Shown in pieces: positions 56,456 to 64,000 of a stretch of DNA of 64,000 nt (positions are counted from its first letter, which is position 1; each line of letters starts with the position of its first letter). The notes under the pieces were generated by a model, which was not told the DNA's origin, ran no database searches, and was given only the letters and a program-made list of their open reading frames with translations. Source of the DNA: Pseudozobellia sp. WGM2 (GTDB lineage Bacteria; Bacteroidota; Bacteroidia; Flavobacteriales; Flavobacteriaceae); contig NZ_JADNYK010000002.1 of NCBI RefSeq assembly GCF_017810075.1, positions 248,001 to 312,000 on the forward strand. Reading direction: 5' to 3'. Position numbers and translations under genes: made by a program.

Positions 56456-57409
56456 ATGCGTAAATTTATTTGGACCTTGCTGCTCTTTTCGAGCGTCATA
56501 GCTACACGGGGCCAAGAGTTAAACTCTCCCCAGCTTTCACAATATTTAGCTGATAACCCATTTGTTCTTTCGCCGGTATATGCAGGTATTGGGGATCATG
56601 TGAAAATTAGGCTCAATGGTCTTACGCAGTGGGTAGGTATAAAAGATGCCCCACAGACCCAATCGCTAGCTGCAGATATGCGTTTAGGTGAAAAATCAGG
56701 TATTGGTGTTTTTCTATATAACGACAAAAACGGCTACACCAAACAACAGGGTGCTAGGGTATCTTTTGCCCATCATCTAACCTTAGATAGGTATGATGAC
56801 GAGTTCTTGTCATTTGGTATTTCTTACAACTTTAACCAGTTTAGAATAGATATAGACGAATTTGTTGATGCTAATCTAGACCCTGGTGTTATCAACAATC
56901 GCCAAACCAGTAACCATAACTTCGATGTCGGTGCCATGTACCGTTTTGGTAAATTCTATTTTAGTGCAAATGCATCAAACCTTTTAGGTAAAGATCCCAA
57001 CAATTTTACTTTTAATGTTGATGAGCCAAACGAACTGAGAAATTATTATGCCTACACAGGTTATCGATACAGAAAGAATAAAAACACCAATCTTGAGATA
57101 GAACCCTCTATTCTCTTTAAAATGTTTGAAAGTGACGGGCGTTCAGAAACTGATTTAAACCTTAAATTCAGATGGTACGACTTTGAAGATTATTATTATA
57201 CCGGTGTTAATTACCGTTTTTTGAACGATCAAATCGGTGACCCATTATATATTGCACCGTTCGCAGGTCTTAAAAAGAGCAATTTTTACTTCGGATATTC
57301 ATATCAGATTATTCTTAACGAAATTATTACCTACAGCACAGGTACACATGTAGTAACCATAGGTGTAGATCTCTTTCAAGGATTAAGTAATTGTCGCTGT
57401 ACCTACTAA
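56456..57409 (+). CDS. sprF: SprF, PorP/SprF family outer-membrane protein
   Basis: A 317-residue predicted outer-membrane beta-barrel with signal peptide (FIWTLLLFSSVIATRGQ) and the family motif SPQLSQYLADNPFVLSPVYAG, followed by LNGLTQWVGIKDAPQTQSLA. It is the last gene of the sprC-D-B-F operon, 21 bp after sprB; in F. johnsoniae SprF is needed to place SprB on the surface. It ends YFGYSYQIILNEIITYSTGT and NCRCTY. It is the third PorP/SprF protein of the window. Confidence 0.92.
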   Translation: MRKFIWTLLLFSSVIATRGQELNSPQLSQYLADNPFVLSPVYAGIGDHVKIRLNGLTQWVGIKDAPQTQSLAADMRLGEKSGIGVFLYNDKNGYTKQQGARVSFAHHLTLDRYDDEFLSFGISYNFNQFRIDIDEFVDANLDPGVINNRQTSNHNFDVGAMYRFGKFYFSANASNLLGKDPNNFTFNVDEPNELRNYYAYTGYRYRKNKNTNLEIEPSILFKMFESDGRSETDLNLKFRWYDFEDYYYTGVNYRFLNDQIGDPLYIAPFAGLKKSNFYFGYSYQIILNEIITYSTGTHVVTIGVDLFQGLSNCRCTY

Positions 57410-57470
57410 TTCATTTTCGATATAGCATTTTGTTCGGATTGACGTAAATTCGCATAAAATTCATTACATC

Positions 57471-57833
57471 TTGGGAAAGGTTAAAGTAGAAAACATTCGC
57501 GCCTACGCACATCACGGATGCCTTAAAGAAGAAACCGCTATCGGTAGTGAATATCGGGTAGATGTCTCCGTAGATGCCGATATATCAAAAGCGGCCGTTT
57601 CCGATAAGTTATCCGACACGGTCGACTATGTGCTCATCAATCATATCGTAAAAGAGGAAATGAAAACCCCCTCTAAATTACTCGAACATGTTGGCCATAG
57701 AATTATCAAACGTATATTTAACGAAATACCTATAGTTACGGCCGCAGCCGTTTGGGTATCAAAAATAAACCCACCTATTGGCGGTGACGTTGAGAAGGTT
57801 ACGGTAGTTCTTGAAGAAAAAAGAATCCTTTAG
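57471..57833 (+). CDS. folB: Dihydroneopterin aldolase
   Basis: A 120-residue enzyme of folate synthesis converting 7,8-dihydroneopterin to 6-hydroxymethyl-7,8-dihydropterin and glycolaldehyde. Family features: VENIRAYAHHGCLKEETAIG at the N-terminus, YRVDVSVDAD, the SDTVDYVLINHIVKEEM segment, LLEHVGHRIIKRIF with the catalytic-region Glu-His, and a C-terminal strand KVTVVLEEKR. The start codon is TTG (LGKVKVEN in plain reading); no ATG exists before mid-protein, so TTG is well supported. It lies 61 bp after sprF and might be co-transcribed or have its own promoter (TAAATTCG near 57446). Confidence 0.92.
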   Translation: MGKVKVENIRAYAHHGCLKEETAIGSEYRVDVSVDADISKAAVSDKLSDTVDYVLINHIVKEEMKTPSKLLEHVGHRIIKRIFNEIPIVTAAAVWVSKINPPIGGDVEKVTVVLEEKRIL

Positions 57834-57858
57834 GTTTTCCAGTATCCAATAAACGGCT

Positions 57859-57866
57859 TACCTTTG
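57859..57866 (+). promoter_or_regulatory. -7 box of the tRNA-Cys gene
   Basis: TACCTTTG matches TAnnTTTG exactly and ends 11 bp before the first tRNA base. Confidence 0.55.
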
Positions 57867-57877
57867 CAATCGCAAAT

Positions 57878-57951
57878 GGCATCGTGGCCGAGTGGCTAGG
57901 CACAGCTCTGCAAAAGCTTGTACAGCGGTTCGAATCCGCTCGATGCCTCCA
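57878..57951 (+). tRNA. tRNA-Cys (anticodon GCA)
   Basis: 74 bases with acceptor stem GGCATCG/CGATGCC, anticodon loop CTGCAAA giving GCA, T-arm GCGGTTCGAATCCGC, discriminator U73 (the usual Cys identity base) and an encoded CCA end. The first pair of the anticodon stem is a C-T mismatch. Confidence 0.95.
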
Positions 57952-57955
57952 AAAG

Positions 57956-57993
57956 ACCTCCAATACTTGATTGTACTGGAGGTTTTCTTTTTT
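57956..57993. terminator. Terminator after tRNA-Cys, shared with the convergent LysE gene
   Basis: ACCTCCAATAC / GTACTGGAGGT hairpin (one G-T pair) followed by a T-rich run on the plus strand, between convergent transcripts. Confidence 0.85.
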
Positions 57994-58015
57994 CAATTCC
58001 CTTTTGAAATAATTA

Positions 58016-58696
58016 TTACTCTATAAATTGGCCTATTTCAATACGTTCGATACCTTCCTCTATATTGAATTTATCTTTAGGCAGAAATCCTTTTATAATG
58101 AGTACGATTCCACAAATCATTAAAACTACACCTAAACCCCTTTTGACCAAATGAATGCGTTCTAGCGTCAATTTTCGCTTCAATTGTTTCGCCAATAATA
58201 TTTTAAGAATATCCATAGCAAAATAAGCCCCCAACATACCAGAGAAAAAAGTAATCATACGTTGGGGATCATTGTCAACACTAGGGCCCACTACAATAAT
58301 CACCCCTAGCCAGAACATGAGAACACCTATATTTATAAAGTTTAGCAAGAAACCTTTCACCATTAAACCTAAGTAACTTCGTTTACTGGCTTTTATATGG
58401 GTATGTTTTTGTTTTTTGGGTTTTCTAAAAAAGGTACTTATTCCGTAGACCAGAAGAATTACACCGCCAAATACATAGAGCCCGGGTTGATTACTAAGAT
58501 TTTCAAGCAATTGAAAGCTACTGAAATAGGCGATACCCAAAAATATAATATCCGCTATAATTACCCCTAAATCAAATACCAATGCAGCTCTAAAACCTCT
58601 GATTGCACTAGTTTCTAAAAGCACAAAGAAAACAGGACCAATCATAAAACTTAATAAAAAGCCTAAAGGAATTGCTGCCTGTATATCTTCGATCAT
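58016..58696 (-). CDS. LysE family transporter
   Basis: A 226-residue inner-membrane protein with about six predicted helices and the LysE/RhtB N-terminus (AAIPLGFLLSFMIGPVFFVLLETSAIRGF), where the GPVFF-type segment with following ETS and G-F-R is typical. Members export amino acids or related metabolites; the substrate is not deducible. A basic loop (FRKPKKQKHTHIKASKRSY) links helices 3 and 4, and the C-terminus is a short charged tail. It is probably transcribed alone and ends at the tRNA-Cys terminator. Confidence 0.88.
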   Translation of the reverse strand: MIEDIQAAIPLGFLLSFMIGPVFFVLLETSAIRGFRAALVFDLGVIIADIIFLGIAYFSSFQLLENLSNQPGLYVFGGVILLVYGISTFFRKPKKQKHTHIKASKRSYLGLMVKGFLLNFINIGVLMFWLGVIIVVGPSVDNDPQRMITFFSGMLGAYFAMDILKILLAKQLKRKLTLERIHLVKRGLGVVLMICGIVLIIKGFLPKDKFNIEEGIERIEIGQFIE

Positions 58697-58798
58697 TCGT
58701 TTCTATCTAATAATTTGGGTATTAGATTTACATCTAGCCCATGAATTTTTATAGTTTAAGTGGGGATTGATTATTTGTTTAAGATACCTAAAGGTGCA

Positions 58799-59479
58799 CT
58801 ACATTCGGGTTACCGTGCCACCGAAAACCGTCTTTTCATCCATTTTTGCAGGGTCACCATATACCAACACCTCGCCACCAGCCTTTACAGTAGCCTTAAC
58901 ATAATCTGAGGCATAAATTTCTGCTTTAGAACCTGCATTTACATTGACCGTAGAGAACTTGGTCTTTAATTGCTTGCCCTCATATACACCACCTGTATTT
59001 ATAGCTACATCTTGTAAATCAGAGGTACCCGTGGTTTCAATGACCCCACCCGTTACGGTTTTGATCAACAACTGTTCTACTTCGGCGCTTATGACCAATT
59101 CACCACCTTCTTGGGCCTTTAACTCCAGCACATCTTGTGTAATAGTATTAGCCGAAGTGATTCGTGCATCTTCATTTACATCGATAATTACTAGCTTTTC
59201 GGAATAATGTAACTCTACGAAAGTTCGGTATCCACTGAAAATTTTATCAATTTGCATTCTAATTTTTAGAACACCGTTGTTATTCACTATGGCCACTTTT
59301 TGAATATTCTCACCGGTGATTACTGCTTTGTTCTCATCTGATTTGATAAGGTTTACAGAAATACCATCAAAAGCCTTTACTTCGGTAAAACGAGTAAGGT
59401 CTTGGGTTATCTTAGTATCCTGAGCCTGTAAAAAACAGGCTTGCATTAAAACCGCGACAAGCAACACGAATTGTTTCAT
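58799..59479 (-). CDS. Head GIN domain (DUF2807) secreted protein
   Basis: A 226-residue exported protein: signal peptide (FVLLVAVLMQACFLQAQ), then the DUF2807 beta-helix domain with repeated strand turns (FDGISVNLIKSDENKAVITG, LEIHYSEKLVIIDV-like, AQEGGELVISAEVEQLLIKT, AGGEVLVYGDP). The Cys in the signal lies near a possible lipid site (LMQAC) but the family is usually cut after AQA, so lipidation is not called. Role unknown; members are often called putative auto-transporter adhesin heads, but no barrel is attached here. It lies 57 bp downstream of rnr on the same strand. Confidence 0.85.
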   Translation of the reverse strand: MKQFVLLVAVLMQACFLQAQDTKITQDLTRFTEVKAFDGISVNLIKSDENKAVITGENIQKVAIVNNNGVLKIRMQIDKIFSGYRTFVELHYSEKLVIIDVNEDARITSANTITQDVLELKAQEGGELVISAEVEQLLIKTVTGGVIETTGTSDLQDVAINTGGVYEGKQLKTKFSTVNVNAGSKAEIYASDYVKATVKAGGEVLVYGDPAKMDEKTVFGGTVTRM

Positions 59480-59536
59480 GATGTTTCTTTAGGTTGATTT
59501 GTTACTCTATAAACAAAATCTATTCCAAAAAATTAT

Positions 59537-61732
59537 CTATTCCCCGTGCTTTCCCAATAAGGAAAAATCAAGGTGGCGTTTCACTAAATCGGTATCTTTG
59601 ACCATAACGACTACCTCATCGCCCAATTGATAAGTTTTCTTGGTACGTTCCCCAACTATGGCGTACTCTTTCTCATCAAAGATATAATAATCGCCTTTTA
59701 TATCACTGATACGAACCATGCCCTCGCATTTGTTCTCAATAATCTCTACGTAGACTCCCCATTCGGTTACCCCACTAATGACCCCTACAAATTCTTTGTC
59801 TTGGTGGTCTTGCATAAACTTGATCTGCATGTATTTAATCGAATCACGCTCTGCGCTAGATGCTAAATACTCCATATCTGAAGAATGCTTACATTTTTGC
59901 TCGTACACTTCACTTTTGGCAGAATCGCCCCCATCTAAATAATGCTGTAGCAAACGATGCACCATCACATCGGGATACCGGCGTATGGGAGATGTAAAAT
60001 GTGTATAATAATCAAAGGCCAAACCATAATGGCCTATATTTTCGGTTGTATAAATAGCTTTACTCATACTACGTATGGTAAGGGTATCTACCAAATTTTG
60101 TTCTTTTCTTCCCTTCACATCTTCGAGAAGTTGATTTAAAGACGAACTGATAGACTTTTTGTCTTTAAAGTCAATCTTGTGCCCGAAACGAGAAATAATG
60201 CTATTAAGCGCCATTAATTTATCTTCATTCGGATCATCATGTACCCTGTAAACAAAAGTCGGTTCCGGCTTTCTTTTTCCAATAAACTCGGCCACTTTTC
60301 GATTGGCAAGCAACATAAATTCTTCGATAAGTTTATTGGCATCTTTTGACTCTTTAAAATAAACACCGGTCGGTTCACTCTCTTCATTAAGTATAAATCG
60401 AACCTCAACTTTATCGAAGGATATAGCGCCCTGTTGCATACGTTTGTCACGCATAATTTTCGCCAATCGATCCATTTCTAAGGTCGCTTCAACTATTTCA
60501 TCAGATACGGTATATGCTTTATCGCGAATAGAGATATTTTCAGGTATGTCCGATTTTTTTGTTTCAATAATATGCTGCGCTTCTTCATAAGCAAAACGCT
60601 CGTTCGAGTTGATCACCGTTCGGCCGAACCATTGATTTTTAATAGAGGCTTTCTTATCGATTTCAAAAATTGCGGAAAACGTGTATTTTTCTTCGTTCGG
60701 CCTTAATGAACATGCGTTATTCGATAATACTTCTGGCAGCATAGGTACTACACGATCTACTAAATAGACTGATGTAGCCCTTTCATAAGCCTCATCTTCA
60801 AGCACAGTATCGGGCTGTAAATAGTGCGAAACATCAGCGATGTGAATACCAATCTCATAATTTCCGTTTTCAAGAACTTCAAATGATAGGGCATCATCAA
60901 AATCTTTGGCATCTTTAGGATCGATGGTGAAGGTCAAAACCTCACGCATATCTCTTCGTTTGGCTATTTCATCCTTCTTAATCGAAGTATCTAGCGTATC
61001 TGCAAATCGCTGTACCTCTGTTGGAAACTCATACGGCAAACCGTATTCTGCCAAAATAGCATGTATTTCGGTATTGTGCTCCCCAGGTTTACCAAGTACT
61101 TCGGTAACAGTGCCAATAGGTGAATCGGCATCATCGGGCCACTCTTCAAACTTGACAATTACCTTATCGCCATCATTGGCATTATTATCTTTGCCTTTAG
61201 GAATAAAAAAATCGGTATACATTCTAAAATCGGTAGGGCGTACAAAAGCAAAAGTTTTTTGCTGATCTACGATACCAACGAATTCCGTTTTCTTTCGTTC
61301 TACTACTTTGGTAATCTCACCCTCTAGTTTTTTACCTTTTCTTCTAGGAAAAATGTAAATCTCAACTGTATCGCCATGAAAGGCTTTCTTTAGCTTATTG
61401 TTGGGTACAAATACATCATCTTCAAATTCTTCGATAATAATGTAGGCATTACCACGACCGGTAAGATCAACAATACCGGTATGATATTTTTTTGTTGCCG
61501 CGGTCAGGGCTTTATATCGCCCACGTTCTTCTTCAGTAATTCGTTTACTTTCTTTTAATTGGCCTAACTTTCTAATTAACTGATTACGGTCTTGCGTATT
61601 ATCAAGCCCAAGTTGAGCAGCGATTTGTTTATAGTTAAAACTTTTATTAGGGTCTTTCTCCAGTATAGTGAAGATTCCTTTGGTAATCTCGTTATTTCTG
61701 TGGTTTCTAGCTTTCTTCTTCTTTTTCGACAT
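59537..61732 (-). CDS. rnr: Ribonuclease R
   Basis: A 731-residue 3'-to-5' exoribonuclease that degrades structured RNA. Order: N-terminal winged-helix domain (GIFTILEKDPNKSFNYKQIA), cold-shock-like OB domains (about 75-230), the RNB catalytic domain with the Asp cluster in TFTIDPKDAKDFDDALSFE and IHIADVSHYLQPDT, HFTSPIRRYPDVMVHRLLQH, and a C-terminal S1 domain (EFVGVISGVTEWGVYVEIIE). Length and order are normal. It faces rpiB across the 665-bp AT-rich gap, and DUF2807 lies downstream. Confidence 0.96.
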   Translation of the reverse strand: MSKKKKKARNHRNNEITKGIFTILEKDPNKSFNYKQIAAQLGLDNTQDRNQLIRKLGQLKESKRITEEERGRYKALTAATKKYHTGIVDLTGRGNAYIIIEEFEDDVFVPNNKLKKAFHGDTVEIYIFPRRKGKKLEGEITKVVERKKTEFVGIVDQQKTFAFVRPTDFRMYTDFFIPKGKDNNANDGDKVIVKFEEWPDDADSPIGTVTEVLGKPGEHNTEIHAILAEYGLPYEFPTEVQRFADTLDTSIKKDEIAKRRDMREVLTFTIDPKDAKDFDDALSFEVLENGNYEIGIHIADVSHYLQPDTVLEDEAYERATSVYLVDRVVPMLPEVLSNNACSLRPNEEKYTFSAIFEIDKKASIKNQWFGRTVINSNERFAYEEAQHIIETKKSDIPENISIRDKAYTVSDEIVEATLEMDRLAKIMRDKRMQQGAISFDKVEVRFILNEESEPTGVYFKESKDANKLIEEFMLLANRKVAEFIGKRKPEPTFVYRVHDDPNEDKLMALNSIISRFGHKIDFKDKKSISSSLNQLLEDVKGRKEQNLVDTLTIRSMSKAIYTTENIGHYGLAFDYYTHFTSPIRRYPDVMVHRLLQHYLDGGDSAKSEVYEQKCKHSSDMEYLASSAERDSIKYMQIKFMQDHQDKEFVGVISGVTEWGVYVEIIENKCEGMVRISDIKGDYYIFDEKEYAIVGERTKKTYQLGDEVVVMVKDTDLVKRHLDFSLLGKHGE

Positions 61733-62397
61733 TAAGTAATTTCTTATAAAATGGAAAATTACGAATTATAATCCATAAGCTTGATTCAATCGGTTTATCT
61801 AGTTTAAGTTAAGGTTATCAACATATATATTCATATCATTCTTTTCTTTTTTAAATTTAAAATTAAAATGGTGTTTATGATAGCTTGTTAATAAGGCTTA
61901 AAAAAATATAGAGTAAAACTTGCTACGAACCGATTCTAAAAGTTGTTGACAATTTGTACAGTAATGATACAGCACGAAATCAAACGTTTACAATTTTTAT
62001 AAGAATAGGTTAATAACACCTATCAACATAAATTATTTAACAACTCAACGTAAATTAATTGTTAATTACTGTTGATTTCTATTTAATAGTTGGCTATAAA
62101 AATGGAATAAATATTTTGCTTGATTTAAGATAGGTTTTGTAAGAAGCTATTCGATTAAGAATACAAAATCAAAGATCAATTTTTTGTTGCGAGGTTATTA
62201 ACAATTAATTCACCCTATCTACTATACAAATGAACAATAACACTAAACTATTTAAAAACTCTTGTTGTGAAACGCATCTATCTTGTGGTGAAGATCTTGT
62301 ATTCGTACATTTGCAGGTAGTAAATAGAAGTATCGAGAATACGGTATTTAAAGAGAATATACTTTATTTGAGGGTTTAAAATTTTAATATTTAAAAG
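61733..62397. other. AT-rich intergenic region between rnr and rpiB with DnaA-box-like 9-mers
   Basis: No gene is supported in these 665 bp. The 9-mers TTATCAACA (61815-61823), CTATCAACA (62020-62028), TTATTAACA (62195-62203 forward and 61886-61894 reverse), TTAATAACA (62010-62018) and TTGTCAACA (61952-61944 reverse) resemble the DnaA box TTATCCACA with A at position 6. The region is strongly AT-rich. Confidence 0.45.
62283..62313 (+). promoter_or_regulatory. Promoter of rpiB
   Basis: TTG (62283-62285), 20-bp spacer, TACATTTG (62306-62313): a full match to the Bacteroidota form TTG-N(17-23)-TAnnTTTG. The leader to ATG 62398 is about 78 bp. Confidence 0.7.
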
Positions 62398-62829
62398 ATG
62401 AAAATAGCTATAGGTAATGATCACGCAGGAACGGAGTATAAACTAGCAATTGTCGGTTTACTAAAATCTATGGATATTGATGTAGAAAACTATGGTACCG
62501 ATGGTAGTGATAGTGTAGACTACCCAGATTTTGTGCACCCTGTAGCTTCAGATGTTGAAGCCGGAACAGTAGATTGGGGTATTATCGTATGTGGAAGCGG
62601 TAATGGAGCTTCTATGACCGCGAACAAACATCAAAAGGTTCGTTGTGCCTTGTGCTGGACAAAAGAAATTGTTCAATTGGCCAGAGAACATAACGACGCT
62701 AATATATTAAGTCTGCCAGCACGTTTTATCTCATTACCTCAGGCCCTTGATATGGTTAAGACTTTTCTTGATACGAAATTTGAAGGTGGTAGACACGAGC
62801 GCCGAATAGAAAAAATACCATGTGCCTAA
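62398..62829 (+). CDS. rpiB: Ribose 5-phosphate isomerase B
   Basis: A 143-residue RpiB/LacAB family isomerase interconverting ribose and ribulose 5-phosphates in the pentose phosphate pathway. Family marks: N-terminal IAIGNDHAGTEYKL, YPDFVHPVASDVE, the active-site IIVCGSGNGASMTANKHQKV (Cys 65-region, with SGNG where E. coli RpiB has TGIG) and the REHNDANILSLPARF segment. Length fits. It has its own promoter and is probably not co-transcribed with rnr, which is divergent. Confidence 0.95.
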   Translation: MKIAIGNDHAGTEYKLAIVGLLKSMDIDVENYGTDGSDSVDYPDFVHPVASDVEAGTVDWGIIVCGSGNGASMTANKHQKVRCALCWTKEIVQLAREHNDANILSLPARFISLPQALDMVKTFLDTKFEGGRHERRIEKIPCA

Positions 62830-62932
62830 CAGCTACTATATTTTATTTTAAGTTCTCATTTTCAAATTTATTTTTAGGGAACTTTTAAGTTAATAACTCA
62901 ATGGTAATAGTGCATATTACTTACTTTTGAAG

Positions 62933-63847
62933 ATGGGTAATCACAATCACCATCATACACACGATCACTCTCATTTTAGGGGAAGGAACTTAGTAATTTC
63001 AATTTTACTCAATATAATCATTACCGTTTGCCAAGTGGTGGGTGGTTTGATTTCCGGTAGTCTTTCCCTTTTATCAGACGCCCTTCATAATTTTAGTGAC
63101 GTACTCTCACTTGTGGTGAGTTATATTGCTACCCTTCTTTCTAAAAAAGAGGCATCTACAAATAGAACGTTTGGTTATAAACGTGCAGAAATCATAGCTG
63201 CTTTCGTAAATGCCTCTAGCTTAATCATTGTGGCAATCATATTGATCAAAGAGGCCGTAGAGCGTTTTTTAAATCCACAAGAAATAGAGTCAGATTTGGT
63301 CATCTGGTTGTCATTGTTAGGTATTGTTGCTAACGGATTTAGTGTGCTATTGCTCAAAAAAGATGCGAATAGCAATATGAACATGAAATCGGCCTATTTA
63401 CATCTCTTAACGGATATGATGGCATCTGTAGCCGTCTTGATCGGTGGTCTGTTAATGAAGTTTTATCAAGTTTATTGGGTAGATGCTTTACTAACCTTGG
63501 CTATTGCGATTTACCTGATATACATGGGATACGATTTACTTAAAAATTCTACTCGGGTACTTATGTTGTTTACCCCGAACACTATTCAAGTGCAAAAAAT
63601 AGTCGAGACCATCTCTAAAATAGAATCCATTAAGAATGTTCATCACGTACATATATGGCAGCTCAATGAAGCCGAAGTACATTTAGAGGCCCACATCGAC
63701 TTTAATGAAGATATTAAACTATCGGAATTCGATGCTGTTCTTGAAAAAATTGAGGAAGAAGTATACCACAAATACAAAATCAATCACGTGAATATTCAAC
63801 CGGAATACGGTAAATGTGACAGTAAACATATTATAGTGCAAGATTGA
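62933..63847 (+). CDS. Cation diffusion facilitator (CDF) family metal transporter
   Basis: A 304-residue inner-membrane metal/proton antiporter. The N-terminus is His-rich (NHNHHHTHDHSH), typical of Zn/Co exporters; six helices follow, with the metal-binding LLSDALHNFSDVLSL in helix 2 and LLTDMMASVAVLIGG in helix 5, and a C-terminal cytoplasmic domain with HHVHIWQLNEAEVHLEAHI. The metal is probably zinc or cobalt but not proven. ATG 62933 is preferred over TTG 62927. A TACTTTTG -7 box at 62922-62929 nearly touches the ATG. A GNAT gene follows after 1 bp. Confidence 0.93.
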   Translation: MGNHNHHHTHDHSHFRGRNLVISILLNIIITVCQVVGGLISGSLSLLSDALHNFSDVLSLVVSYIATLLSKKEASTNRTFGYKRAEIIAAFVNASSLIIVAIILIKEAVERFLNPQEIESDLVIWLSLLGIVANGFSVLLLKKDANSNMNMKSAYLHLLTDMMASVAVLIGGLLMKFYQVYWVDALLTLAIAIYLIYMGYDLLKNSTRVLMLFTPNTIQVQKIVETISKIESIKNVHHVHIWQLNEAEVHLEAHIDFNEDIKLSEFDAVLEKIEEEVYHKYKINHVNIQPEYGKCDSKHIIVQD

Positions 63848-63848
63848 T

Positions 63849-64000
63849 ATGATAGTTATCGAAGTAAAACCTTTTTACGATTTAGACGCAAAGGAATATC
63901 ATGATATAGTAAGACTGAGAAGCGAGATTTTTGTGGTAGAACAAGATTGTGTTTATCAAGATATAGATGGTAAAGACACAAATGCACTACATGTGATAGG
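63849..64000 (+). CDS. GNAT family N-acetyltransferase (ElaA-like), cut by window end
   Basis: The first 51 residues of a protein running off the window. The segment RLRSEIFVVEQDCVYQDID followed by GKD and ALHVIG matches the start of ElaA-type GNAT acetyltransferases, which use acetyl-CoA. It starts 1 bp after the CDF stop, so the two genes form an operon. The substrate is unknown. Confidence 0.82.
   Translation, partial: MIVIEVKPFYDLDAKEYHDIVRLRSEIFVVEQDCVYQDIDGKDTNALHVI

Overview
The window is a stretch of chromosome from a gliding marine-type member of the Flavobacteriaceae (Bacteroidota). The evidence is the type IX secretion (T9SS) type B sorting domains, the PorP/SprF family proteins, an sprC-sprD-sprB-sprF gliding-adhesin operon, flavobacterial DUF families (DUF6909, DUF4837, DUF4175, DUF6327), AT-rich DNA, and repeated promoter -7 boxes of the Bacteroidota form TAnnTTTG. 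I see no phage, plasmid, insertion sequence, CRISPR array or integron. Almost every gene is intact; only the two edge genes are cut.

Layout. 0-5.4 kb: a cut Wzz-like membrane protein, DUF6909, a GH3-family enzyme, an M23 peptidase and tatA. 5.7-17.5 kb: first surface-adhesin locus, a 2797-residue T9SS type B protein followed by a PorP/SprF protein and a SPOR/TPR/PD40/OmpA protein. 17.8-26.7 kb: housekeeping and envelope genes (DUF4837, LysM lytic transglycosylase, pgk, holB, DoxX-like, OmpH-like, methyltransferase). 26.2-32.4 kb: mnmG-ybeY-DUF4175 block with two copies of the 16-bp palindrome TGTTCCACGTGGAACA, read as parS centromere sites. 32.6-38.1 kb: gltX, an SPFH protein, a small envelope operon (DUF6327, holin-like, YtxH) and glnS. 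38.4-57.4 kb: sprC, sprD, the 13.7-kb sprB and sprF. 57.5-64 kb: folB, tRNA-Cys, LysE-type exporter, DUF2807 protein, rnr, a 665-bp AT-rich gap with DnaA-box-like 9-mers, rpiB, a cation diffusion facilitator and a cut GNAT acetyltransferase.

How it works together. Both adhesin loci follow one logic: a huge repeat protein with a T9SS type B C-terminal domain sits beside a PorP/SprF outer-membrane partner. SprD and the OmpA protein of the first locus share a SPOR-like domain, which suggests related periplasmic anchoring. The most notable structures are higher-order repeats: in sprB about 41 domains arranged with a seven-domain period (super-units of 581, 587, 626 and 605 residues), and in the first adhesin a [3 Ig-like + 1 spacer domain] unit repeated at 999, 996 and 996 bp. 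The parS-like sites and the AT-rich gap suggest, but do not prove, that the window is near the replication origin.
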